The position numbers were made by a program, and so were the translations under genes. 27,784 nt of DNA from Lachnospiraceae bacterium UBA3692 (GTDB lineage Bacteria > Bacillota > Clostridia > Lachnospirales > Lachnospiraceae): positions 1-27,784 of the forward strand of contig DFIR01000086.1 in NCBI GenBank assembly GCA_002372815.1. Direction: 5' to 3'. Shown here piece by piece: positions 14,504-22,370 of this stretch. How positions within the stretch are numbered: the stretch's first letter is position 1; every line of letters starts with the position of its first letter. The notes below the pieces were generated by a model, which worked only from the letters and a program-made list of their open reading frames with translations, searched no databases and had not been told where the DNA came from.

Positions 14504-17318
14504 ATACGATGACACGGGTGTTGTTGGGAACCGAGCTGAAGATGTACTTCGCGTTGGCCGGCATCAGGCGGATGCAGCTGTGCGAGATCGCCTTGTTCAT
14601 ACGCGCGTCGACGACCTTTGCGGTGTTCGGATTCCTGCTGCCCTTCGCGTAGAGGATCGTGTGGAAGAAGTAGCTGGAATTCAGGTACGTGCAGTAGAAT
14701 GCCGTGCTTCCGTTGAAATCCCACCAGCCGTACGCGTGATAGCCGCCGGCCTTCTCATTGGCCTTCCACAGGATCTTGAAGTCGCCGGTCTTGGAAGGAT
14801 GCGCCTTCGTGCCGATGGAGATATCGCACAGGCCGCGCACTCTGGTCCAGTTGCCCTTGGAGCCCTTGTAGACGCCGAGCTTGTAGTGGTTTCTGTCGAC
14901 CATGATCAGGAAGCTGGTCTTGGAGGTCCACTTCTGCGCCACCTTGTCCATGTGCTCGGTGGGGGTGAGCTGCTTCGGTGTAGCGACACCGTCCGCCGCG
15001 ATCTTGTACTTGGCACCGTTGAAGGTGAACTCCGCAATGGCAGGGCCGTTGTAGAGCGTGCCGTCCTCGAGCAGATAGTAATACTTCTTCTCCGCGGAGA
15101 CGTACACGATCCCGGTCTTCATGGCAGTACTGGAGGGGTCGAAGTAGAACCACTTCTCCTCGCCGCCGCTGGGGAGCTTCTTCCAGCCTGTGACCGCTGC
15201 GCCGCTGTCATCGGGATCCAGGTAGTACTTCTTCCCGCTCAGCGTGATCCAGCCCTTCTGGAGCGTGCCGTCCTCGGTGTCGAGATAGTACCACTTGCTG
15301 CCGACCTTCTGCCAGCCGGTGACCATGCCGTTCGCGTCGTAGTAATAGGTCTCCGCGTTCTCGGTGTAGAAGCCGGTCTTCACCGTGCCGTCTTCATTGA
15401 CCAGATACTTCTTGCCGTTCACGTCGTTGACGCCGGCGGAGGCGAGCACCGCCCTGCCCTTCTCGTCCGCGACGAAGACATAGTTCTTCTTATCCAGCGT
15501 GACGATGCCGACCTTGGAGATGCCGGTCTTGGTGTCGAAGTAATAGGTCTTGCCGTCGATGACCTTGCGGCCGACCGCCACGATGCCGGTCTCGGTATCC
15601 AGATAGTACCAGTCGCTGCCGTTCTGCTTCCAGCCGCTCTTCTCGAGGACGCCCTTGCCTTCCGCATCCTTGGCGTAGAGGTACATGTTCTTGCCGATCG
15701 TGATCGCGCCGTTCTTCGACTCGCCGGTCTTCGCGTCAAAGTAGTAGCCCTTGCCGTCGATCGTGACCTGTCCGGAGGCGATCGCGCCGGTCTCGGGGTT
15801 GATGTAATACCACTTGCCGTCCGCCGTGTTCCAGCCCGGGCCGCCGAGGACGCCCTTGCCGCCTTCGTTCAGGAACAGGTACTTGACCTTGTTGACGGTC
15901 TGGATGCCGGTGATGGAAGCGCCGCTGGAATTCAGATAATACTTCTTGCCGTCCTCTTCGAACCAGCCGGTCTTCATCGCGCCGTGCTTGTCCGCCTCAG
16001 GCTGCAGGTAGTACCACTTGCTGCTGACCTTCTTCCAGCCCTGTGCCGCGTAGACGTGGCTGTTTCCGTCCTTCTCGAAGTAGTACCAGATCTTGCTGAG
16101 CTTCTGCCAGCCGGTGCTCTTCTGGTTGACGCCGCTGGAATTGAAGTAATAGTACTGTCCGTCGATCGTCTGCCAGCCCGTCTTGCGGACGCCGGTCTCC
16201 GGATCCAGGTAGTAGTAGCTGTAGGTCGTGGTCTTGACTTTCTTCTTCTTGACCGTCTTGGTGGTGGTCTTGGAGATCGTCAGCCAGCCCTTCTGGATCT
16301 GGCCGCTGGAGTTGGCGTAATAGGTCTGCTTGCTGACAGTGAACCAGCCGGTCTTCATGACCGCGGTGGAGCTGTCGAAGCGGTAGGTGAACAGTTCGCC
16401 CTCGTCGTTCGGGATGTCTCTCCACCCCATCGCCGCGGCGTTGCCGTTCTCCTCCTCGAAGAAGTACCACTTGCCGCTCACCTTCTGCCAGCCGGTCTGA
16501 AGCGCGCCGCTGCCGCTGGCGTAATATTTCTTCTTATTGACCGTGAAGAGGCCGGTCTTCATGTACTTGTCACTGCCGATGTAGTAGGTCTTGCCCTCAT
16601 CGTCGATGAACTCGTTCTTGGCCAGGGACCCGTCCGACCATTTCCACTGCCACTTGGTCTTCTTGTTGACCGTTTTCTTCTTCCATGTGCCGGAGAGGAC
16701 CGTGACCTTGATCTCCGCCTTCACGGAAGGATCGCTCACGGAAGAAGCCGTCACCACCGTGGTGCCGGATGCTGCCGCCGTGATCTTACCGGTCGCGTCG
16801 ACCGTCGCGACGGACTCATCTTCGCTGGTCCACTTCAGTTCGGCGTTGGTCGCGTCCGCGGGCTGCACGCTGCCGGTCAGCTGCACGCCGGCGCCGGGCT
16901 TTAAGCTCACGCTCGTCGCGGTCTTCTTGGACTTCAGGATGCTGACACTCGTCACCGCGACGCGCTGCACCATCTGGGCGCCGAGAAGACCCTCTTCCAC
17001 GATCTCTTCCGGGACCAGCTCCGCCGGTTCCACTTCGACCGTCTCCGGTGTCTCCGCGGGTTCTGCGGGCTCCGCCGCCTCTGTCGTCCCGACCGTCTCC
17101 GGCTCCGCCGTTGTCTCCTCCGTCTGCGTCTCTGCGACTGTACCCTGCTGAACTTCGTCGGCGGGTGCAGCTGCCTCTTCGACCGGTGCGGGATCTGTCA
17201 CCGCCTCCGTCGCAGCTTCCGTGCCACTCTCCGCCGCGTACGCGACAGAGGAGCCCGTGATCGGAACGGATGTACATGCAAGGACGAATGCCAGTGCAAG
17301 TGCAAGGCTTCTCTTCAT
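14484..17318 (-). CDS. secreted L,D-transpeptidase with Big_2 domain and wall-binding repeats (LDT2)
   Basis: At 944 aa this is the largest of the four paralogues and has the same plan as LDT1. It has a signal peptide (1-28, ending VAYAAE), an acidic low-complexity region to about 105, and a Big_2 domain (about 120-210, LKWTSEDESVATVDATGK). About 24 wall-binding repeats precede a C-terminal YkuD domain from about 800. Catalytic Cys915 sits in ISHSCIRL, again Ser where Gly is usual, with the expected upstream His in FFHTILY. A stretch of 60 identical nucleotides is shared with LDT1 over the basic insertion in repeat 6. The start has AAGGAGG 6 nt upstream. Its own promoter is at 17410-17438; no clear intrinsic terminator follows. 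Confidence 0.93.
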   Translation of the reverse strand: MKRSLALALAFVLACTSVPITGSSVAYAAESGTEAATEAVTDPAPVEEAAAPADEVQQGTVAETQTEETTAEPETVGTTEAAEPAEPAETPETVEVEPAELVPEEIVEEGLLGAQMVQRVAVTSVSILKSKKTATSVSLKPGAGVQLTGSVQPADATNAELKWTSEDESVATVDATGKITAAASGTTVVTASSVSDPSVKAEIKVTVLSGTWKKKTVNKKTKWQWKWSDGSLAKNEFIDDEGKTYYIGSDKYMKTGLFTVNKKKYYASGSGALQTGWQKVSGKWYFFEEENGNAAAMGWRDIPNDEGELFTYRFDSSTAVMKTGWFTVSKQTYYANSSGQIQKGWLTISKTTTKTVKKKKVKTTTYSYYYLDPETGVRKTGWQTIDGQYYYFNSSGVNQKSTGWQKLSKIWYYFEKDGNSHVYAAQGWKKVSSKWYYLQPEADKHGAMKTGWFEEDGKKYYLNSSGASITGIQTVNKVKYLFLNEGGKGVLGGPGWNTADGKWYYINPETGAIASGQVTIDGKGYYFDAKTGESKNGAITIGKNMYLYAKDAEGKGVLEKSGWKQNGSDWYYLDTETGIVAVGRKVIDGKTYYFDTKTGISKVGIVTLDKKNYVFVADEKGRAVLASAGVNDVNGKKYLVNEDGTVKTGFYTENAETYYYDANGMVTGWQKVGSKWYYLDTEDGTLQKGWITLSGKKYYLDPDDSGAAVTGWKKLPSGGEEKWFYFDPSSTAMKTGIVYVSAEKKYYYLLEDGTLYNGPAIAEFTFNGAKYKIAADGVATPKQLTPTEHMDKVAQKWTSKTSFLIMVDRNHYKLGVYKGSKGNWTRVRGLCDISIGTKAHPSKTGDFKILWKANEKAGGYHAYGWWDFNGSTAFYCTYLNSSYFFHTILYAKGSRNPNTAKVVDARMNKAISHSCIRLMPANAKYIFSSVPNNTRVIVFDWDGK

Positions 17319-17409
17319 GGGTTTCCTCCTTCGTTTCCTGTTGCTGTTTCCTGTATCTCATCATCTGCGGGACACATCGGGCCGGCCGTTTACTTAAACG
17401 TTTTCGTTC

Positions 17410-17438
17410 ATTATGGCGCCAATCAAACCCGCAGGCAA
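17410..17438 (-). promoter_or_regulatory. LDT2 promoter
   Basis: Minus-strand TTGCCT (17433-17438), 17 bp, CATAAT (17410-17415). The start of transcription would be about 85 nt before the ATG at 17318. An A+T-rich island with complementary TTACAAAA/TTTTGTAA arms lies just upstream (about 17488-17513). Confidence 0.6.
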
Positions 17439-17532
17439 CGTTCCGTTCTATGATAACGTACTTTCCGGATGCTTTCCACGGGATTTTTTACAAAATTTAT
17501 AAACTTTTTGTAATATTTTCTCAATAGTACGT

Positions 17533-17563
17533 GCGGCGGACCCAAAGACCGGCGGCCCGCCGC
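17533..17563 (-). other. G+C-rich hairpin downstream of LDT3
   Basis: GCGGCGG pairs with CCGCCGC around a 17-nt interior, about 27 nt after the LDT3 stop. There is no T-run after it, so I list it as a hairpin and not as an intrinsic terminator. Confidence 0.45.
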
Positions 17564-17589
17564 TGTGCAATCTGCCTTATATGTCTGTT

Positions 17590-19734
17590 TTATTTCCCGT
17601 ATACGATCAGTTTCGTCTGCTTCGGGCAGTTGTTGTAGATGTACTTCGCGTTGTCCGTTCTCAGGCGGATGCAGCTGTGGGAGATGTTCTTGTTCATGCG
17701 GCCGTCGATGATCTGGGCATCGTTGCGGACGCGCACATACTGCTTGTAAAGCACCGAGTGGAAGTAGTAGCTGCCGGTGGTGTAGGAGCAGTAGAAGGCC
17801 GTGGAGTGGTCGAAGTCGACGACGAACTCCTTCATCACGATCTTGAACATGCCGCTCTTGGTCGGAGTCTTCTTCGCGCCGCAGGACATATCCCAGATGT
17901 TGGTGTTGACGCGCTTCCAGTTGTTCTTGGAGCCCCTGTAGACGCCCACCTTGTGGTTGGTCTTGTCGACCATGATGATCCAGCCGGTGCTGCAGTCGTA
18001 CTTCTGCACCGCGTAGTCCATCTGCTCGATGTAGTTGCGGATGACCGGCTTCGCCGTGCCGTCCTTCGCGACCGTGTACTTCGCTCCCTTGTAGGTGATG
18101 GTCTCCGCCTTGGTGTGGAGAGCGCCGTTCGTATCAAAGTAATAGGTCTTGCCGCTGATCGTCACGATCCCGCTGACCATCGCGCAGCTGGTCGGGTTGA
18201 AATAGAACTTCTTGCCGTCGATCGTGGCCCAGTCGGTCTGTGCGGCGCCGGTTCCGGGCTGCAGGTAGTACCAGGTGCTGCCGAGCTTCTTCCAGCCTTC
18301 CTCCAGGCGCTTTCCGGAGGCGTCGAAATAATACCAGACTCCGTCAAGCTGCAGCCAGCCGGTGGTGAGGCCGGTCAGCGTATAGTTGCGGGTCACGCCG
18401 TCTTCCGTCACCAGTCCGAGCACCAGCGAGCCGTCGCTGTTCACGAGATACGCCTTGCCGTCGAGGGTCGCGTGCACAGGTGCCTGCTCCGCGCTCTCCG
18501 CCAGGACGCCTCTTCCGTCCTCATCCGGCATATAGAGATAGTTCGCGCTGATCTGCGTGCCGTCGTCCATGACGAAGGTCTCCTTCTGCACGCCTTTCAG
18601 CGACTCACCGGTCTCCCCGTCGAAGAAATAGATCTTCCCTTCCAGCATCTGCCGCCCTGCGAGCGGTGCATGGGTCTCGGGATCCAGATAGAACTGCTTC
18701 CCGCCGATGCTGTTCCAGCCGTCGCCGGCCAGCACGCCCTTGCCGTCTTCCGAAGGCAGGTAGTAGGTCTGGTCTTCCAGCACCAGTTTCCCGGTGACGC
18801 TGTCGCCGTTCACAGCGTCCAGGTAATAGGTCTTGTCTTCCAGCGTCAGCCAGCCTGTCACCATCGCGCCGTCCGCGCCGAGGTAGTAGTACTTCCTGCC
18901 GGACTTCAGCCAGCCGGTCTTCGCGCTGACGCGGCCTTCCTGCACCTTCTCGAGGTAGTACCAGATGCCGTCGACCTTCTTCCAGCCGGTCGCCAGGGTC
19001 TCGACGCCGTTCTTGTCGAAGTGATAGGTGGCGCCGTCGATCTGCGTGATCCCCTTCCGGGCCGCGAACGTGGCGGGATCCATGTAGTAATATTTGTTTT
19101 CCTTCGTGGTGACGGTCTTGTTCTTGCCGTTCACCTTCTGGGTCTTCTTCACGGTGTTCGTGATCTTGATCCAGCCCGTCTTCATCGAGCCGCTGGCGCT
19201 GGCGTAATACTTCTCGCCGCCGACTTCGAACAGGCCGGTCTTCATGACCTGGTCCTTGCCGATGTAATAGGTATTGCCCTTGTCCTCAATGAAAGCATTG
19301 CTCTCATAGGTCCCGTCGCTGTATTTCCACTTCCAGCCGGCCTTGGTCTTGGCCCACTTCGCGGTGCGCTCTGTGGTGGTGACCGTCTCGGGCTCGCTCT
19401 CCGTGACGCTCTGCTGCACGGCCTGCAGCTGCGCCGGGGCCTCCTGGGCCTCTGCCGCCTGCTGGTCCTGCTGAGCTTCCTGCTCCGCCTGCGTCTCCTG
19501 TGCGGGCTGCACTTCCGCCTGCGTCTCCTGCGGCGCCGCCGTCTCCACGGCCGCTGTCGTCTCTTCCGAAGCCGCCTCCGCCTTCACGGCCGCCTCTGTG
19601 CTGCCGTCAGCCGCTGCCTCTTCCGTCTCCGTAGCTTCCTGCTGCACTGCCTCTGCGCCATAAACCGCCGAAGGGCCGGTCAGGCTCGTCATCGTGATCG
19701 CTGCCGCCAGCAGATATGCAAGTCTGCGTTTCAT
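17590..19734 (-). CDS. secreted L,D-transpeptidase with wall-binding repeats (LDT3)
   Basis: The 714-aa paralogue is counted from the ATG at 19734, which has GGGAGG 7 nt upstream and opens a good signal peptide (MKRRLAYLLAAAITMTS). A Gln/Ala/Glu-rich region follows to about residue 115; it has no Big_2 domain, unlike LDT1 and LDT2. About 18 repeats (about 130-560) include a basic insertion in the third (KKTQKVNGKNKTV). The YkuD domain is at about 575-714, with YFHSVLY and catalytic Cys688 in ISHSCIRL. It is the most divergent of the four in its repeats. It has its own promoter at 19821-19849. Confidence 0.92.
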   Translation of the reverse strand: MKRRLAYLLAAAITMTSLTGPSAVYGAEAVQQEATETEEAAADGSTEAAVKAEAASEETTAAVETAAPQETQAEVQPAQETQAEQEAQQDQQAAEAQEAPAQLQAVQQSVTESEPETVTTTERTAKWAKTKAGWKWKYSDGTYESNAFIEDKGNTYYIGKDQVMKTGLFEVGGEKYYASASGSMKTGWIKITNTVKKTQKVNGKNKTVTTKENKYYYMDPATFAARKGITQIDGATYHFDKNGVETLATGWKKVDGIWYYLEKVQEGRVSAKTGWLKSGRKYYYLGADGAMVTGWLTLEDKTYYLDAVNGDSVTGKLVLEDQTYYLPSEDGKGVLAGDGWNSIGGKQFYLDPETHAPLAGRQMLEGKIYFFDGETGESLKGVQKETFVMDDGTQISANYLYMPDEDGRGVLAESAEQAPVHATLDGKAYLVNSDGSLVLGLVTEDGVTRNYTLTGLTTGWLQLDGVWYYFDASGKRLEEGWKKLGSTWYYLQPGTGAAQTDWATIDGKKFYFNPTSCAMVSGIVTISGKTYYFDTNGALHTKAETITYKGAKYTVAKDGTAKPVIRNYIEQMDYAVQKYDCSTGWIIMVDKTNHKVGVYRGSKNNWKRVNTNIWDMSCGAKKTPTKSGMFKIVMKEFVVDFDHSTAFYCSYTTGSYYFHSVLYKQYVRVRNDAQIIDGRMNKNISHSCIRLRTDNAKYIYNNCPKQTKLIVYGK

Positions 19735-19793
19735 CGGGTTTCCTCCCTTTCTCACTGCCCGTTCGAGTCTCTCTTGTAGTTTGTGTCGGGCAG

Positions 19794-19819
19794 GTTACAT
19801 ATATTACGTATTTATTACA
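19794..19819 (-). promoter_or_regulatory. TGTAAT direct repeats near the LDT3 transcription start
   Basis: On the minus strand TGTAAT, 5 nt, CGTAAT, 3 nt, TGTAAC. The first pair has the 11-bp period of WalR-type boxes (TGTWAH-N5-TGTWAH) with one mismatch. It sits directly after the -10, where a bound regulator could repress. Confidence 0.35.
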
Positions 19820-19820
19820 T

Positions 19821-19849
19821 ATCATACAGGATTATTCTCCGTTTGTGAA
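19821..19849 (-). promoter_or_regulatory. LDT3 promoter
   Basis: Minus-strand TTCACA (19844-19849), 17 bp, TATGAT (19821-19826); five of six bases match the consensus in each hexamer. Confidence 0.7.
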
Positions 19850-19951
19850 GAGGATATTTCAACTTTTTCTTCATTTATCGTAATATTTTTGAAATAATTG
19901 CTGCCGCGGCGATAACTCCGCTGCTGCCGGTCGCCATCCCCCCCGCGGCAC

Positions 19952-19982
19952 AAAAAAGGAGCCGGCCACGCAGGCCGGCTCC
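19952..19982 (-). terminator. intrinsic terminator after LDT4
   Basis: Minus-strand GGAGCCGGCC pairs perfectly with GGCCGGCTCC around a 5-nt loop and is followed by six T. It lies 13 nt beyond the LDT4 stop and would separate LDT4 from LDT3. Confidence 0.95.
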
Positions 19983-19995
19983 GAAAGAAGCATCA

Positions 19996-22104
19996 TCAGT
20001 GGTATACGACCACCTTGGTCCCTCTGGGGATGTTGTTGTAGATCCACTTGGCGTTGTTGAGTTCCAGGCGGACGCAGCCGTGGGAGACGGCGCGGCCGAG
20101 CTGACCGGAGACGCTGCCCCGCACCTTGGACGGGGAGCTGCCCTTGACGTAGAGGATGGAGTGGAAGAGGTAGTCGCCCCAGAACTGGGTGGCGTACCAG
20201 CAGCGGTTGTTGGCTTCCGTGTCAAAGTATTTCAGCTTGATGCCCACCGTATAGGTGCCTTCCGGGGTAGGGGTCTTCTTGGCTCCGTCGCCGCAGCTCC
20301 ACTTCTTCACAAGTTTCCAGTTGCCCTTGGAGCCCTGGTAGATACCGACCTTGTGGGTGCTGCGGTTGACGAGGATCAGGTACTTCGTACCCGAACTGTA
20401 GCCCTGGGCCTTGGAATCCATCTTGTCCGGCACCTTGCCGGTCACGCGGCCGTCCGCGCCGATGATCCACTCGCCGACCGTCGTGCTGGCCGACATCACG
20501 CCGCTGCTGTTGAAGTGATAGCGGTCGCCGTCGATGGTCTGCCAGCCGGTGACCATCGCGCCGGAGGACTTCAGGTAGTACCACTTGCCGTCCAGCTTCT
20601 TCCAGCCGGTCTGCATCACGCCATTTCCGTCAAAATAGTACCAGACCTTGCTGATCTTCTTCCAGCCGGTCGCCATGCTGTCGCCGTAGTAATACTGCTT
20701 CCCGTCTTCTTTGATCCAGCCCGTCTTCAGGACGTTGTCCGCCCCGAAGTAATAGGTCTTCCCGTTCACCGTCTTGCGGCCGCTGCCGGTCACGAGCGCG
20801 GGGATCCCGCTGCCGCCGGCGGCGAAGAGATATTTCTTCTTGGAGATCGTGCTGACGCCGTTCACGGCGGCGCCGCTGCTGTTCAGATAGTACTGCTCCC
20901 CGTCCTGCGTGAACCAGCCGGTCTTCATCGCGCCGGCCTTGTCGGGATCCAGGAAGTACCACTTGCTCCCGACCTTCTTCCAGCCGGTGACGAGGGACGG
21001 ATGGCCGGTCTCGTCCTTCTCAAGGTAGTACCAGACCTTGTTCAGCTTGAACCAGCCGGCGGTGTTGCGGACCTTCCCATCAGAGGCAAAATAATACCTC
21101 TTCCCGTCGATCGTCTGCCAGCCGGTCTTCCTCTCGCCGGTCCCGGGATCCAGATAATAATAGGAATATGTCGTGGTGGTGACTTTCTTCTTTTTGACCT
21201 TCCTGGTGGTCGTCTTGGTGATGGTCAGCCAGCCGGTCTGCATCTGGCCGGAGGCGTTCATGTAGTATTTCTTCTTGCTGACGGTGATCCAGCCGGTCTT
21301 CATCGCGCCGCTCGAACCGTCGAAATAGTACCAGAACCTGCCGTCCTCCCCGGCGATCTCTTTCCAGCCCTTCGCCGCGGCGCCGCCGTCGGCCGGGTCG
21401 AGGTAGTACCACTTGCCGCTGATCTTCTGCCAGCCCTGCAGGACGACGCCCTTGCCGTCGGCATAGTACTTCTTCCCGCTGACGGTGAACCAGCCGGTCT
21501 TCATGTACTTGTCGCTGCCGATGTAGTAGGTGTTCCCGTCCGCCTCGATGAACTCATTCTTCGCGAGCGTGCCGTCGGCCTTCTTCCACTGCCACTTCGT
21601 GACCTTCTTCTTATTCTGTTTGACGACTTTGGAGACCCATTCTCCGGCGGGCGCCTTCGCGTCCGCGGTCATCAGCATGACCGCCGTCTCCTCCGCGGCC
21701 ATCGTCTCTGCGGAGGCGGGATCCGTCTCCGCGGCAGCTGCCGTCGTCTCCTCCGAAGCCGGTTCTGCCGCCGTCGTCACGTCAGAGGCGGGCTCTGCGG
21801 CCGTCGTCGCCTCCGTGGCAGGTTCCGCAGCTGTCGTCACCTCCGTGGCGGGCTCCGCCGCCGTGGTCTCCGGCGCGGCCGGTTCCACTTCCGGCTGCGT
21901 CTGTGCCGGTTCCGGGGTCACCGCCGCCGGGGCGGGCTCCTGCTGCTTCTGTGCCGGCTGCTCAGCCGTCTGGTCAGCTGTCTGTTCGGCCGTCGCCGCT
22001 GTACCCGCAGGTTCTGCCTCCGCAGCAAACGCCGCGGCGGGCGCTGCAGCGATCATGCAGACAGTCAGGACAGCTGCGAGCCATTTGGTCAGATGTCTTT
22101 TCAT
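19996..22104 (-). CDS. secreted L,D-transpeptidase with wall-binding repeats (LDT4)
   Basis: The 702-aa paralogue starts at the ATG at 22104 (AGGAGG 7 nt upstream; signal peptide MKRHLTKWLAAVLTVC). A long Ala/Glu/Thr region (about 29-150) contains near-perfect 10-aa repeats of the type AAEPATEVTT. About 17 wall-binding repeats follow, with the basic insertion (RKVKKKKV) in repeat 6. The YkuD domain starts at about 565, with LFHSILY and catalytic Cys677 in VSHGCVRL. It is the only one of the four with the canonical SHGC motif. No Big_2 domain. It is monocistronic, with its own promoter and terminator. Confidence 0.93.
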   Translation of the reverse strand: MKRHLTKWLAAVLTVCMIAAAPAAAFAAEAEPAGTAATAEQTADQTAEQPAQKQQEPAPAAVTPEPAQTQPEVEPAAPETTAAEPATEVTTAAEPATEATTAAEPASDVTTAAEPASEETTAAAAETDPASAETMAAEETAVMLMTADAKAPAGEWVSKVVKQNKKKVTKWQWKKADGTLAKNEFIEADGNTYYIGSDKYMKTGWFTVSGKKYYADGKGVVLQGWQKISGKWYYLDPADGGAAAKGWKEIAGEDGRFWYYFDGSSGAMKTGWITVSKKKYYMNASGQMQTGWLTITKTTTRKVKKKKVTTTTYSYYYLDPGTGERKTGWQTIDGKRYYFASDGKVRNTAGWFKLNKVWYYLEKDETGHPSLVTGWKKVGSKWYFLDPDKAGAMKTGWFTQDGEQYYLNSSGAAVNGVSTISKKKYLFAAGGSGIPALVTGSGRKTVNGKTYYFGADNVLKTGWIKEDGKQYYYGDSMATGWKKISKVWYYFDGNGVMQTGWKKLDGKWYYLKSSGAMVTGWQTIDGDRYHFNSSGVMSASTTVGEWIIGADGRVTGKVPDKMDSKAQGYSSGTKYLILVNRSTHKVGIYQGSKGNWKLVKKWSCGDGAKKTPTPEGTYTVGIKLKYFDTEANNRCWYATQFWGDYLFHSILYVKGSSPSKVRGSVSGQLGRAVSHGCVRLELNNAKWIYNNIPRGTKVVVYH
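21735..21870 (-). repeat. 30-bp tandem repeats encoding the LDT4 spacer
   Basis: About four imperfect 30-bp units lie in frame and encode repeats of about EPA(T/S)(E/D)xTTAA. Units differ at third positions, so they are not brand-new duplications. The count could vary between strains without breaking the frame. Confidence 0.75.
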
Positions 22105-22198
22105 TTCCGGTCCTCCTGTAGGCAGTTGCAATGCGTCAGATGAAGCGGCGGCAGGGCTGTGCCCTGTCCGCTGAAAATATTACAAAATTGTTTCTTTT

Positions 22199-22228
22199 AT
22201 TATACACTTTTCTTAAGCCCCTGCGCAA
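22199..22228 (-). promoter_or_regulatory. LDT4 promoter
   Basis: A perfect TATAAT on the minus strand (22199-22204) with a weak -35 TTGCGC (22223-22228) at 18 bp. The leader to the ATG at 22104 is about 88 nt. Confidence 0.6.
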
Positions 22229-22267
22229 TAGGCATCTCCCTCATTCTCTTCTATTCTTCTGTTAAAG

Positions 22268-22323
22268 AAAAAAGTGCTGCGCCGCCTCCGGAACCTGCGC
22301 GGTTCCTTCCGCAAGCGCAGCAC
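22268..22323 (-). terminator. intrinsic terminator after ftsH
   Basis: Minus-strand GTGCTGCGC (22315-22323) pairs with GCGCAGCAC (22274-22282). The interior can also form a GGAACC/GGTTCC hairpin. Six T follow (22268-22273). It lies 48 nt beyond the ftsH stop. Confidence 0.9.
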
Positions 22324-22370
22324 TGCAGCACCTCTTCCGGTGCCCTGTGTCACTGCTTCTGTTCTTCTGT

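Noticed and set aside
17488..17513. TTACAAAA/TTTTGTAA inverted repeat as a terminator of LDT3
   Set aside because: The stem is pure A+T apart from one pair and no T-run follows on the minus strand; more likely an A+T-rich element upstream of the LDT2 promoter.
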